Assembly (NCBI GenBank): GCA_963835735.1
Contig: CAWIGP010000002.1
Location: forward strand, 682,001-746,000
Origin: DASQMT01 sp963835735
Lineage (GTDB): Bacteria > Actinomycetota > Thermoleophilia > Solirubrobacterales > Solirubrobacteraceae
DNA: 64,000 bases
Direction of reading: 5' to 3'
In this document: one piece after another, positions 54,121 to 63,123 of the stretch
Numbering within the stretch: position 1 is the first letter of the stretch
Layout of the letters: each line of letters starts with the position of its first letter
The notes under the pieces: generated by a model
What the model saw: only the letters and a program-made list of their open reading frames with translations
The model's database searches: none
Told to the model about the DNA's origin: nothing
Translations under genes and position numbers: made by a program

Positions 54121-56763
54121 ATGGACAAGCCGAGGTGGATCGTGCCGTTCGACCGTGGCAGCCGCGAAATGCGCGAGCTGCTCGGCGGTAAGGGCGCCAA
54201 CGTGGCGGAGATGACGCGCGTTCTCGGGCGCGAGCGCGTGCCGACAGGATTCACGATCACGACCGAGGCGTGCGTGCGCTACATGCACGACGGACGCCGT
54301 GAGCCGGACGGGCTGGCCGAGGAGGTCGCCGACGCGCTGAAGGCGCTGGAGGAGCGGGCCGGCAAGCGGCTGGGAGACACCGACGATCCGCTGCTGGTCT
54401 CGGTGCGCTCCGGCGCGCGCGAGTCGATGCCGGGGATGATGGACACGGTCCTGAATCTCGGCCTCAACGACCGCTCCGTCGAAGGCCTCGCGGCGCGCAC
54501 CGAGAACCCCCGCTTCGCCTGGGACGCCTATCGGCGCTTCGTGCAGATGTTCGGCAACGTGTGCCGCGGCATCCCCGGCGAGCGGCTGGAGGCCGCGATC
54601 GCCGCGCGCAAGGAGACGGCCGGCGTGACCGACGACGTCGAGCTCTCCGAGGCCGACCTGCGCGCGCTCGTGGACGACTTCAAGGCGATCTTCACCGACG
54701 AGACCGCAGAGCAGTTCCCTCAGGATCCCGGCGAACAGCTGCGTCAGGCGATCCGCGCGGTGTTCGACTCCTGGCTCGGCAAGCGCGCGGCGACCTACCG
54801 GCGCATCAACCACATCCCCGACGACTGGGGCACCGCCTGCAACGTGCAGCAGATGGTGTTCGGCAACAAGGGCGACACGTCGTGCTCGGGCGTCGCGTTC
54901 AGCCGCGACGAGGTCGACGGCGCGCCCAAGCCGTCGGGCGACTTCCTCGTCAACGCGCAGGGCGAGGACGTCGTCTCCGGCGTCCGCACGCCGCGCGACC
55001 TCGCCGAGATGGCCGAGGCGATGCCGGAGGCGCACGGCGAGCTGCTGGCGATCCTGCGCACGCTCGAGGCGCACTACAAGGACATGCAGGACACGGAGTT
55101 CACGGTCGAGGAGGGCGCGCTGTACATGCTGCAGACGCGCAACGCGAAGCGGCCGGCCCAGGCGGCGGTGCGCTTCGCGGTCGATGCGGTGTCCGAAGGC
55201 CTGCTCACCCGGCCCGAGGCGCTCGGCACGATCGACGCCGCGAGCCTCGACGCCCTGCTGCACCCCACGTTCGCCCCCGACGCGCAGTTCGACGTGCTCG
55301 CGACCGGCGTCGCCGCGTCGCCCGGCGCGGCCAAGGGGCAGATCGTGTTCACGCCCGACGACGCGGTCGACTGGGCGCAGCGCGGCCGCACCGTGATCCT
55401 CGTGCGGCCGTTCACCGAGGCCGACGACGTGCACGGCTTCTTCGCCGCGCAGGGGATCCTCACCGCCGAGGGCGGGAAGGCGTCGCACGCCGCGCTCGTC
55501 GCGCGCGGGATGGGCAAGCCGTGTGTGGCCGGCGCGCGGGCGCTGAAGATCGATATCGAGGCCGGCACGCTGCGAGTCGGAGACACCGTGCTGCGCGAGG
55601 GCGACCTGATCGCGATCGACGGCTCGACCGGCCAGGTCACGGCGGACGACGTGCCGCTGTCGGAGCCCGAGGTCGACGCGAACTTCGACACGGTCCTGAC
55701 CTGGGCCGACCAAGTGCGCCGGCTCGGCGTGCGCGCGAACGCCGACACGCCGGAGGACGCGCGGCGCGCGCGCGAGTTCGGCGCGGAGGGCATCGGGCTG
55801 TGCCGGACCGAGCACATGTTCATGGCCGCCGACCGCCAGCCGAAGATGCAGGCGATGATCATGGGCGAGTCGGGCGAGGACCGCCGCGCCGCGCTCGCCG
55901 AGCTGCTGCCGCTGCAGACCGAGGACTTCGAGGGCCTGTTCGAGGCGATGGAGGGCCTGCCGGTGACGATCCGGCTGCTCGACCCGCCGCTGCACGAGTT
56001 CCTCCCCAACAGCGAGGACCTAGCGGTCGAGCTGGAGCGGGCGCGACACGAGCGACCGCGCGACGTGCGCCGGCTGGAGCGGACGCTGGACCGGGTGCAC
56101 TCGCTGGAGGAGACCAACCCGATGCTGGGCACGCGCGGCGCGCGGCTCGGGATCATCGCGCCGGAGATCTACGACGTGCAGGTCGAGGCGATCGTGACCG
56201 CCGGCCGCGCCGTGCGCGAGCGCACCGGCAAGACGCCGCAGATCGAGATCATGCTCCCGCTCGTCGCCTACGAGCAGGAGGTCGCGATCCTGCGCGCGCG
56301 TGTCGAGCACGTGATCGAGGCGATGGACGCCGAGGACCTGCGCCCGCTGATCGGAACGATGATCGAGCTCCCGCGCGCGTGCTTCATCGCCGACCGGATC
56401 GCGCGCGAGGCCGACTTCTTCTCGTTCGGCACCAACGACCTCACCCAGACTGCGCTCGGGCTGTCGCGCGACGACGTCGAGTCCGGCTTCCTCAGCCACT
56501 ACCTCGAGCAGCGCATCCTGGACCGCTCGCCGTTCGAGACGATCGACCGGCCGGGCGTCGGCTGGCTCGTGCGGCTCGGCGCCTGGGTCGGCCGCGAGGC
56601 CAAGCCGTCGCTGAAGCTCGGCATCTGCGGCGAGCACGGCGGCGACCCGGAGTCGATCGCGTTCTTCCACATGGCCGGGCTGGACTACGTCTCCTGCTCG
56701 CCGTACCGCGTCCCGATCGCCCGCGTGGCGGCGGCGCAGGCCGCGCTGCGCGACGGCCCGTAG
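54121..56763 (+). CDS. ppdK: Pyruvate, phosphate dikinase
   Basis: 880 residues, the full family length, in order: ATP-grasp domain ('SMPGMMDTVLNLGLND'), swivelling phosphohistidine domain ('GGKASHAALVARGMGKPCV', His456) and PEP/pyruvate barrel ('GICGEHGGDPES', Cys836). It interconverts pyruvate plus ATP plus phosphate and PEP. ATG 54121 follows AGGA by 7 nt and the protein begins 'MDKPRWIVPFDRGSREMREL'. For a propane or CO user it would supply PEP for gluconeogenesis. The frame is intact. Confidence 0.97.
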   Translation: MDKPRWIVPFDRGSREMRELLGGKGANVAEMTRVLGRERVPTGFTITTEACVRYMHDGRREPDGLAEEVADALKALEERAGKRLGDTDDPLLVSVRSGARESMPGMMDTVLNLGLNDRSVEGLAARTENPRFAWDAYRRFVQMFGNVCRGIPGERLEAAIAARKETAGVTDDVELSEADLRALVDDFKAIFTDETAEQFPQDPGEQLRQAIRAVFDSWLGKRAATYRRINHIPDDWGTACNVQQMVFGNKGDTSCSGVAFSRDEVDGAPKPSGDFLVNAQGEDVVSGVRTPRDLAEMAEAMPEAHGELLAILRTLEAHYKDMQDTEFTVEEGALYMLQTRNAKRPAQAAVRFAVDAVSEGLLTRPEALGTIDAASLDALLHPTFAPDAQFDVLATGVAASPGAAKGQIVFTPDDAVDWAQRGRTVILVRPFTEADDVHGFFAAQGILTAEGGKASHAALVARGMGKPCVAGARALKIDIEAGTLRVGDTVLREGDLIAIDGSTGQVTADDVPLSEPEVDANFDTVLTWADQVRRLGVRANADTPEDARRAREFGAEGIGLCRTEHMFMAADRQPKMQAMIMGESGEDRRAALAELLPLQTEDFEGLFEAMEGLPVTIRLLDPPLHEFLPNSEDLAVELERARHERPRDVRRLERTLDRVHSLEETNPMLGTRGARLGIIAPEIYDVQVEAIVTAGRAVRERTGKTPQIEIMLPLVAYEQEVAILRARVEHVIEAMDAEDLRPLIGTMIELPRACFIADRIAREADFFSFGTNDLTQTALGLSRDDVESGFLSHYLEQRILDRSPFETIDRPGVGWLVRLGAWVGREAKPSLKLGICGEHGGDPESIAFFHMAGLDYVSCSPYRVPIARVAAAQAALRDGP

Positions 56764-56778
56764 CGGGTTCGAACCCGC
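56763..56778. repeat. 16-bp perfect palindrome GCGGGTTCGAACCCGC after ppdK
   Basis: It begins at the last base of the ppdK stop and looks like a tRNA T-arm, but no tRNA surrounds it. With a GGTTCGAACC core it may be a hairpin terminator or a tRNA fragment. Confidence 0.4.
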
Positions 56779-56832
56779 GCGCGAGTCGCGGCGTATCCTG
56801 GCTGGAGACCGATCCGAGCAAGGAGAACCCCG

Positions 56833-56940
56833 ATGCGCGCAGCGCTCATGTCCAACCAGCACACCCCGACCCTTTCGGAGGACATGACGCGCAGTGCGTA
56901 CGTTGAACTTGGGGATATTGGCGCACGTAGACGCCGGTAA
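56833..56940 (+). CDS. Possible 35-residue leader ORF overlapping the ribosomal-protection gene start
   Basis: ATG 56833 has AAGGAG upstream with good spacing, while the main gene's GTG (56894) has no clear site. The ORF 'MRAALMSNQHTPTLSEDMTR' runs on and ends at TAA 56938-56940, 47 bp inside the main gene in another frame. Ribosomes translating it could control access to the GTG, as in leader-peptide attenuation of Tet(M) and erm genes. Confidence 0.4.
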   Translation: MRAALMSNQHTPTLSEDMTRSAYVELGDIGARRRR

Positions 56941-58825
56941 GACCACCCTGACAGAGCGGCTGCTCCACGCCGCAGGCGTCATCGACGAGATCGGCAGCGT
57001 CGACGACGGCAACACCCAGACCGACACGCTGGCGCTCGAGCGCCGGCGCGGCATAACGATCAAGTCCGCGGTCGTGTCGTTCACGATCGACGACATCACG
57101 GTCAACCTGATCGACACCCCCGGCCACCCGGACTTCATCGCCGAGGTGGAACGGGTGCTGAGCGTGCTCGACGGCGCCGTGCTCGTCGTCTCGGCCGTGG
57201 AGGGCGTGCAGGCGCAGACGCGCGTGCTGATGCGCGCGCTGCGGCGGCTGCGCGTTCCGACGCTGATCTTCGTCAACAAGATCGATCGGCGCGGCGCCGA
57301 CTGCGAGCGCGTGCTGCGGGGCATCTCGGACAAGCTGGCGCCGGCGATCGTCGCGATGGGCTCTGCGACCGCGCCGTTCGGCGCCGGCGACGCGGGCTTC
57401 ACCCGCGCGCTGGTCGAGCTGCTCGCCGACCACGACGACGCGCTGCTGGCCGCGTACGTGGACGACGACGCCTCGGTGTCCTACGCCCGGCTTCGCCGCG
57501 ACCTCGCCGAGCAGACCGGGCGGGCGCGAGTCCATCCGGTGTTCTTCGGCTCGGCGCGGACCGGCGCGGGCGTCGATGCGCTGATCGGCGGGATCGCCGA
57601 GCTGCTGCCCGCGGCCGCCGGCGACGCCGAGGGCCCGCGCTCGGGCAGCGTCTTCAAGATCGAACGCGGTGCGGCCGGCGAGAAGATCGCCTACGTGCGC
57701 ATGCGCTCGGGAACGGTGCGGACGCGAGATCGGCTGCAGCACGACGCGAAGGTGACCGCGATCGACGTGTTCGAGGGCGGCGCGGCCGTCCGGCGCGGTT
57801 CGGTGGCGGCCGGGCAGATCGGGAAGCTCTGGGGTCTCGGCGAGATCCGGATCGGCGACGCGATCGGCGCCGCCGACACGACGATCCCGGAGCCGCACCA
57901 CTTCGCGCCGCCGACGCTCGAGACCGTGGTCGTGCCCCGCCGCCGCGCCGACAAGCGTGCACTGCGCGTCGCGCTCGGCCAGCTCGCCGAGCAGGATCCG
58001 CTGATCGGTCTCCGCCAGGACGAGGAGCTGTCCGTCTCGCTCTACGGCGAGGTGCAGAAGGAGGTCATCGAGGCCACGCTGGCCGACGACTACGGGATCG
58101 ATGTCACGTTCCGCGAGTCCACCACGATCTGCATCGAGCGGCCGGTCGGCAGCGGCGCGGCCGTCGAGACCATGGACCACGACGGGAATCCGTTCCTCGC
58201 GACCGTCGGGCTGCGCGTCGATCCCGCGCCGGCCGGCGCGGGAGTGAAGTTCTGCCTGGAGGTCGAGCTCGGGTCGATGCCGTTCGCGTTCTTCAGGGCG
58301 GTCGAGGAGACGGTGACCGAGGCGCTGCAGCAGGGGGTCCACGGGTGGCGGGTCACCGATTGCACCGTCGCGATGACGCATTCCGGCTACGCCGCGCGGC
58401 AGAGCCACTCCCATGCCGTGTTCGACAAGAGCATGTCCAGCACCGCAGGGGACTTCCGCAACCTGACTCCGCTGGTCCTGATGAGCGCGCTGCGGCGGGC
58501 CGGCACAGCGGTGTACGAGCCGATCCACCGCTTCGAGCTCGAGATCCCGGCCGACACGCTGGGACCGGTGCTGCCGGTTCTCGCGCAGCTCGGCGCCGTG
58601 CCGCAGACCCCGTCGGTCCGCGGCGAGACCTGCACGCTGGAGGGCGAGATCCCGGCGGCCCAGGTCCACGAGCTGCGCCGCCGGCTGCCGGCGCTCAGCC
58701 GCGGCGAGGGCGTGCTCGAGAGCGACTTCGACAGCTACCAGCCGGTCCGCGGCGCGATCCCGGCGCGGCCGCGATCGGGCCCCGACCCGCTCGACCGCGA
58801 GGACTACCTGCGCCGGGTTCGGTGA
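56894..58825 (+). CDS. Tet(M)/OtrA-like ribosomal protection protein (EF-G family)
   Basis: 643 residues, the size of Tet(M) rather than EF-G. G1 is 'AHVDAGKTTLTERLLHAAGV', followed by 'EIGSVDDGNTQTDTLALERR', G3 'DTPGHPDF' and G4 'VNKIDRRG', all matching the tetracycline ribosomal protection group. These GTPases remove tetracycline from the ribosome, and actinobacterial OtrA-like members exist in non-producers too. Resistance is not proven. GTG 56894 start; a leader ORF overlaps it. The frame is intact. Confidence 0.88.
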   Translation: MRTLNLGILAHVDAGKTTLTERLLHAAGVIDEIGSVDDGNTQTDTLALERRRGITIKSAVVSFTIDDITVNLIDTPGHPDFIAEVERVLSVLDGAVLVVSAVEGVQAQTRVLMRALRRLRVPTLIFVNKIDRRGADCERVLRGISDKLAPAIVAMGSATAPFGAGDAGFTRALVELLADHDDALLAAYVDDDASVSYARLRRDLAEQTGRARVHPVFFGSARTGAGVDALIGGIAELLPAAAGDAEGPRSGSVFKIERGAAGEKIAYVRMRSGTVRTRDRLQHDAKVTAIDVFEGGAAVRRGSVAAGQIGKLWGLGEIRIGDAIGAADTTIPEPHHFAPPTLETVVVPRRRADKRALRVALGQLAEQDPLIGLRQDEELSVSLYGEVQKEVIEATLADDYGIDVTFRESTTICIERPVGSGAAVETMDHDGNPFLATVGLRVDPAPAGAGVKFCLEVELGSMPFAFFRAVEETVTEALQQGVHGWRVTDCTVAMTHSGYAARQSHSHAVFDKSMSSTAGDFRNLTPLVLMSALRRAGTAVYEPIHRFELEIPADTLGPVLPVLAQLGAVPQTPSVRGETCTLEGEIPAAQVHELRRRLPALSRGEGVLESDFDSYQPVRGAIPARPRSGPDPLDREDYLRRVR

Positions 58826-58874
58826 CCCGCGCCGGGAAGAACCGACCGGTCGATCCGGTCTCGGTTACAGTCGC

Positions 58875-60473
58875 ATGGAAGCCCGATCGATGCATCGCCG
58901 ACTCGACAGCGAGGCCGCGCCAGAGCGCTCCGGTCCGGCGCGCGGCTCCGCTCCGGGAGCGGCGAGCGCGGCGGCGAGGACCCTCAGGCTCGGCGGTCGC
59001 CCCAGCCTCGCGGGCGCGCTCGCCCTCCAGCGCGCGGCGGGCAACCGCGTGCTCGCGCGCCAGATCCCGAAGATCGCCCTGGACGCGATCGAGAAGGCAC
59101 AGAACAAACCCGTCCCGGACCTGAGCCCACGGCGCATCGCGGACCGCAACCCGAACTGGGGCAAGGCCAAGCCACGGCCGCCCGCGCCGCAGCGGCCGAA
59201 GGTGTACTCGACGCGCTCAGACGCGCTCAGCTGGGGCGCCCAGCCCGAGGCGCTGCGCGAGGTGCTCGCGCGCTCGTGGGGCGAGAACGCCGAGGGCCAG
59301 TTCTCGGTCGGCATGTCCGACGAGGCGCGTGCGTACCTCACGCGCATCTACAACCGGATGCTCGACTACGACCTCTGGGAGCACGTCCGCTACGTGCGCC
59401 GCGTCAAGCCGGGCGAGAAGCCGGTCGACCTCGGGTTCACCGAGTTGCGGGTGGTCGGCGGCACGTCGCAGAGCGTGTTGTTCGAGGTCTACGACGGCCA
59501 GGCCCTGCGCGACAAGATGCTCGACGGGAAGACGTTCAGCAAGGACGGCACGTTCACCGGGCTCGCGCACCGCGGCCAGGACTCGCTGCGCGAGTACGCG
59601 GTCAAGACGCGCGACGGGCTGCACATCTCGATCGGCGACAGCACCAGGGCCGATGCGCATATGGACGAGATCTCGCCGACGAACGCGCCCCAGGGCATCT
59701 GGACCGACGTCGACATCGTCAAGGGACTCCAGCACCACTGGCTCGAGCTGTATCCCGACTTCATCCGCTCGGGAGCGAACTTCCTGATCCGCTTCCCCCG
59801 CCGCGTGCTGGCCTGGCTCGAGGACAAGGTGCGCTACTTCGGGGTCACCAAGAAGCTGCGCGACGCGCTCGTCTTCATCCCGCGGCACCTGCTGATCCTT
59901 GCGGAGAAGGCGGTCGACGCCGCCGCGGCCGGCATCGTCATCGGCCACCAGGAGCCGATCATCAAGCAGAACGACCCCACGCTGCCCGACGACACGGTCA
60001 TCGTGGCGTCGAAGACGTTCCGCTTCGGCGCCGGCGGAGGCCGCAAGGCCGGCAAGCCGAAGGCGCCTCCGCCGGGCCGGGCCGCCGTCGACCCGCGCGT
60101 CGCGGAGGCGGTCAAGAAGGCCGTCGAGCTGGTCGACCCGGGCGTGATCAGGCCTTCGGGGAGCCGCAGCCAGGACGACTTCGCCGACGCGGAGACGGTC
60201 GGCCAGGCGCTGGCGGGCGCGCTCGTGTACCGCGCCAAGTACGGCGGTCCGCCGAACATCGGGATCGATCTCGGCCCGCTCTACCACGCGATGTCCGACC
60301 CCGAGGTCGCGCAGGTCGTCGCGCAGCTCCAGCGGGTCGGGAAGGCGGCCCGCATCGCGACGGCGAGCGCGCTGCAGGACATCGGCAACAGCGAGGCCGC
60401 GTGGCGGGTGATGCAGGTCACCGAGCTCGTCAGCCCGCTCGGGCGCGGACGCAGGGCGATCGCGCTGAAGTGA
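58875..60473 (+). CDS. Protein of unknown function with N-terminal LQRAAGNRVL motif (possible injection-system cargo)
   Basis: 532 residues, not assigned to a family. Residues 51-60 (59025-59054) read LQRAAGNRVL inside 'LAGALALQRAAGNRVLARQI', after a disordered Arg/Ala/Pro leader, as in the protein at 45111. The middle (residues ~110-330) includes 'GMSDEARAYLTRIYNRMLDY' and 'TRDGLHISIGDSTRADAHMD', a possible enzymatic or toxin domain; residue ~390 onward is Gly/Lys/Pro-rich, then a helical C-terminus. No signal peptide. ATG 58875 or 58890 could be the start. It is 74 bp before a cyclic-nucleotide-binding gene. Confidence 0.6.
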   Translation: MEARSMHRRLDSEAAPERSGPARGSAPGAASAAARTLRLGGRPSLAGALALQRAAGNRVLARQIPKIALDAIEKAQNKPVPDLSPRRIADRNPNWGKAKPRPPAPQRPKVYSTRSDALSWGAQPEALREVLARSWGENAEGQFSVGMSDEARAYLTRIYNRMLDYDLWEHVRYVRRVKPGEKPVDLGFTELRVVGGTSQSVLFEVYDGQALRDKMLDGKTFSKDGTFTGLAHRGQDSLREYAVKTRDGLHISIGDSTRADAHMDEISPTNAPQGIWTDVDIVKGLQHHWLELYPDFIRSGANFLIRFPRRVLAWLEDKVRYFGVTKKLRDALVFIPRHLLILAEKAVDAAAAGIVIGHQEPIIKQNDPTLPDDTVIVASKTFRFGAGGGRKAGKPKAPPPGRAAVDPRVAEAVKKAVELVDPGVIRPSGSRSQDDFADAETVGQALAGALVYRAKYGGPPNIGIDLGPLYHAMSDPEVAQVVAQLQRVGKAARIATASALQDIGNSEAAWRVMQVTELVSPLGRGRRAIALK

Positions 60474-60537
60474 TGCCCGTCCACGAGCGATCACCCGAGC
60501 CGCGGCTCGAAAATCCCACGTAGCCGCCGACTGCGGA

Positions 60538-60543
60538 TAGTGT
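60538..60543 (+). promoter_or_regulatory. Candidate -10 box (TAGTGT) of the cyclic-nucleotide-binding gene
   Basis: TAGTGT fits TANNNT and lies 6 nt before ATG 60550, without a ribosome-binding site between. Confidence 0.4.
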
Positions 60544-60549
60544 CGGGTC

Positions 60550-60975
60550 ATGAACGCCATGGTCGAGTCCCTCCGCGAGGTTCCGCTGTTCGCCGACCTC
60601 GCCAAACGCGATCTCAAGCGACTCGCGGATTCGATGCGCGAACAGACCTTCGCCGACGGGGATGAGGTCGTGGCGCAGGGCAAAGGCGGGGTCGGCTTCT
60701 TCGTGATCCTCGACGGGACCGCGCGCGTGACCCAGGACGGCTCGGAGATCCGGCGGCTCTCGGCCGGCGACTACTTCGGCGAGATGGCCCTGATCGACGG
60801 CGACATTCGCACCGCGTCCGTGCACGCCGACGGAGAGCTGCGCTGCGCCTCCATGACGACGTGGAACTTCCGTCCGTTCGTCAGGGAGCATCCCGATGTC
60901 GCGTGGGCGCTGCTGACAGCGCTCGTCAAGCGCGTGCGCGAGACGCAGGCGCGGCAGGTGGGCGCGGCGAGCTGA
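60550..60975 (+). CDS. Cyclic-nucleotide-binding-domain protein (CRP-like, no DNA-binding domain)
   Basis: 141 residues of one cNMP-binding beta-barrel: 'VPLFADLAKRDLKRLADSMR', 'GFFVILDGTARVTQDGSEIR' and 'LSAGDYFGEMALIDGDIRTA'. No helix-turn-helix follows, so it is a stand-alone sensor domain. The FGEMALID stretch is where the ligand phosphate would bind, but the Arg expected in cAMP binders is not clearly present. Confidence 0.87.
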   Translation: MNAMVESLREVPLFADLAKRDLKRLADSMREQTFADGDEVVAQGKGGVGFFVILDGTARVTQDGSEIRRLSAGDYFGEMALIDGDIRTASVHADGELRCASMTTWNFRPFVREHPDVAWALLTALVKRVRETQARQVGAAS

Positions 60976-61019
60976 CGGGTCCGACTCGCGCCCGGCGCCG
61001 AGCGGGCTAGCTGTAGCTG

Positions 61020-61415
61020 CTAGCGGACCTGCGCCCGCCGCGCGGCGATCTCCCGCGCCACGGTCTCGTGTACCTCCGGCAACGACCGGTCGAGCGCGCG
61101 GAAGTTCGCGCGGCTCATCACGATGAGCGACATCGGGGTCGTCGCCGTCACGGTCGCGATGCGGCGCTCCTCCTCCAGCAGCGCCATCTCACCGAAGAAG
61201 TCGCCCGCTTTGAGCTCGGCGACGTGCTCGCCTCCCCGGGTGACCTCCGCCGTCCCGGAGTCGATCACGAAGAACTCGGCGCCGAACTCGCCTTCCTGTG
61301 CGAGCACCTTTCCCGCAGGTACCTCGACCTCGTCGGTCTGCTGCGCGATCACCGCCAGGTCCTGCTTGGAAACACTGCTGAAGAACGGGACGTCGCGCAA
61401 TCGGCCCTGGTCCAT
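61020..61415 (-). CDS. Cyclic-nucleotide-binding-domain protein (no DNA-binding domain)
   Basis: 131 residues: 'VPFFSSVSKQDLAVIAQQTD', 'EFFVIDSGTAEVTRGGEHVA', 'LKAGDFFGEMALLEEERRIA'. It is a paralogue of the protein at 60550, facing it on the opposite strand with a 44-bp gap. ATG 61415 is preferred over longer versions because of the domain boundary. Its target is unknown. Confidence 0.87.
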   Translation of the reverse strand: MDQGRLRDVPFFSSVSKQDLAVIAQQTDEVEVPAGKVLAQEGEFGAEFFVIDSGTAEVTRGGEHVAELKAGDFFGEMALLEEERRIATVTATTPMSLIVMSRANFRALDRSLPEVHETVAREIAARRAQVR

Positions 61416-61545
61416 CGGTACCCCCTGTTGCGTCGGTTCGTTCGACGGTAACCGCTCCCGGGCGGGACTGCAAACGATGTATCGCAGCCGGCGGCGCGCG
61501 CCTCTACACCAGTGACAAGTCGGACCCGCCACGGAAGGAGGAGTC

Positions 61546-61749
61546 ATGACCTACCTCATCGTCGGACTCGACCGCAGCACGCTCGCGCGCTGGCACGGCA
61601 ATGTCCTCGCCCGCGACGTCTGGAGCGCGACGCGGATCGCGCGCGCCCGCGCCGCGGCGCAGGGAATCGCGCTGGTCGTCGCGGCCGTGATCGGACCCAA
61701 TTCGTGCGTGCTCGAGGAGGTCGGCGAGCCGGCGGCGAAGGCCGCCTGA
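61546..61749 (+). CDS. Small hypothetical protein
   Basis: 67 residues beginning 'MTYLIVGLDRSTLARWHGNV'. GGAAGGAGGAG precedes ATG 61546, an excellent ribosome-binding site, so the gene is probably real. An Ala/Val-rich hydrophobic segment occupies residues 36-50. Function unknown. Confidence 0.55.
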   Translation: MTYLIVGLDRSTLARWHGNVLARDVWSATRIARARAAAQGIALVVAAVIGPNSCVLEEVGEPAAKAA

Positions 61750-61752
61750 GCG

Positions 61753-62094
61753 CTACCGCAGGTTCCAGCCGAAGTAGACCTCGGCGAGCTTCAGCTGGTC
61801 GCCCGCGAACGTCAGCAACTCGGTGTTGCGGAACCGTGTTCCGTCCGTCCGCTCCGCCTCGTACGTGACGAGCACCTCGTCGCCGAGCTGGCGCAGGCGC
61901 TTGAACTCGAACGCGGCGAGGTTCTCGTGGTTGGGCCAGCAGCGCTCGAAGTAGGTCGCGCGGTCGATCCCGTCGTCGTACGGGCTCCAGAACGCGAAGT
62001 CGTCGGCGATCAGGCGCTCGAGCGCCTCCCGGTCGTCGGTCTCGTACGCCTGGTAGCAGGCGCGCGCGAGCTCGGTGCGGTCTTGCGAGGGCAT
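61753..62094 (-). CDS. SnoaL-like (NTF2-fold) protein
   Basis: 113 residues: 'YQAYETDDREALERLIADDF', 'FWSPYDDGIDRATYFERCWP' and 'FRNTELLTFAGDQLKLAEVY'. This is the SnoaL_2 pattern, a small cone-shaped fold that binds many ligands or catalyses isomerisation. ATG 62094 has GGAGG upstream. Function unknown. Confidence 0.85.
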   Translation of the reverse strand: MPSQDRTELARACYQAYETDDREALERLIADDFAFWSPYDDGIDRATYFERCWPNHENLAAFEFKRLRQLGDEVLVTYEAERTDGTRFRNTELLTFAGDQLKLAEVYFGWNLR

Positions 62095-62162
62095 CGGTCC
62101 TCCGTTCGTCTTTCCCAGTCGGACCATGGCGCATCCCGGAACTCATCGGTCTCGCGCGCGAG

Positions 62163-62168
62163 TACCTT
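62163..62168 (+). promoter_or_regulatory. Candidate -10 box (TACCTT) of the DNA ligase
   Basis: TACCTT fits TANNNT and lies 7 nt before ATG 62176; no ribosome-binding site is seen. Confidence 0.35.
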
Positions 62169-62175
62169 GGACGCG

Positions 62176-63123
62176 ATGGAGCCGATGAAGGCGGTACTCA
62201 CCGACGAGCGCTTCTCCGACCCGGACTGGATCTTCGAGCGCAAGCTCGACGGCATCCGCTGCCTGGCGTTCAAGGCCGACGGCCGCGTGAGTCTGCGCTC
62301 GCGCAACGACCTCAGCCTCGACGGCCGCTTCCCGGAGATCGTCGCCGCGCTCGAGGAGGATCCGGTGTCCGACGTCGTGCTCGACGGAGAGGTCGTGGCC
62401 TTCGACGGCGCGCGGACCAGTTTCGAGCGGCTCCAGCAGCGCGGCGAGCGGCCGGCAAGGGTTTTCTACTACGTCTTCGACATCCTGCGGGCCGGCGGCG
62501 AGGACGTCACCGGCGAGCCGCTGCGCGCGCGCAAGGCGCTGCTGCGGCAGGCGTTGAGGTTCGCGGATCCGATCCGCATGACCACGCACCGCAACCGCGA
62601 CGGCGAGGCGTTCTACGCCGAGGCGTGCCGCAAGGGCTGGGAAGGCCTGATCGCCAAGCGCGCCGACGCCCCGTACACGCACGGCCGCTCGCGCGACTGG
62701 CTGAAGTTCAAGTGCTCGGCCGAGCAGGAGCTCGTGATCGGCGGCTACACCGCTCCGCGCGGCAGCCGCACCGAGCTCGGCGCCCTGCTGCTCGGCTACT
62801 ACGCCGGCGGCGAACTGCGCTACGCGGGCAAGGTCGGCACGGGCTTCACCCGCGCGACGCTGCGCGACCTCGCCGCCAGGCTCGCCCCGCTGCGTCGCGA
62901 CACGTCGCCGTTCGCCGACGAGATCCGCGAGCGCCACGTCAGCTGGGCCGAGCCGCAGCTGGTCGCGCAGGTCGGCTTCAGTGAGTGGACGCGCGACGGG
63001 CGGCTGCGCCATCCGCGCTTCCTCGGGCTGCGCGAGGACAAGGCCGCCCGCGACGTCGTCCGCGAGCGAGCTACGCCGGCAACGAGTCCGGCAGACCGAA
63101 GCGGGAGAAGAGCTCGGGCGTGA
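62176..63123 (+). CDS. ATP-dependent DNA ligase (LigD ligase-domain type)
   Basis: 315 residues of the LigD-like ligase: adenylation Lys23 in 'FERKLDGIRC', 'DVVLDGEVVAFD', 'FYYVFDILRAGG', 'EGLIAKRADAPYTHGRSRDW' and the OB-fold 'GKVGTGFTRATLRDL'. Such free-standing ligases take part in non-homologous end joining with Ku. No Ku gene is in the window. The 3' end overlaps the sigma-factor gene by 53 bp. Confidence 0.92.
   Translation: MEPMKAVLTDERFSDPDWIFERKLDGIRCLAFKADGRVSLRSRNDLSLDGRFPEIVAALEEDPVSDVVLDGEVVAFDGARTSFERLQQRGERPARVFYYVFDILRAGGEDVTGEPLRARKALLRQALRFADPIRMTTHRNRDGEAFYAEACRKGWEGLIAKRADAPYTHGRSRDWLKFKCSAEQELVIGGYTAPRGSRTELGALLLGYYAGGELRYAGKVGTGFTRATLRDLAARLAPLRRDTSPFADEIRERHVSWAEPQLVAQVGFSEWTRDGRLRHPRFLGLREDKAARDVVRERATPATSPADRSGRRARA

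Noticed and set aside
56763..56778. Possible tRNA at the ppdK 3' end
   Set aside because: Only a T-arm-like palindrome is present; the upstream 60 nt are ppdK coding sequence and no anticodon or acceptor arm can be formed.
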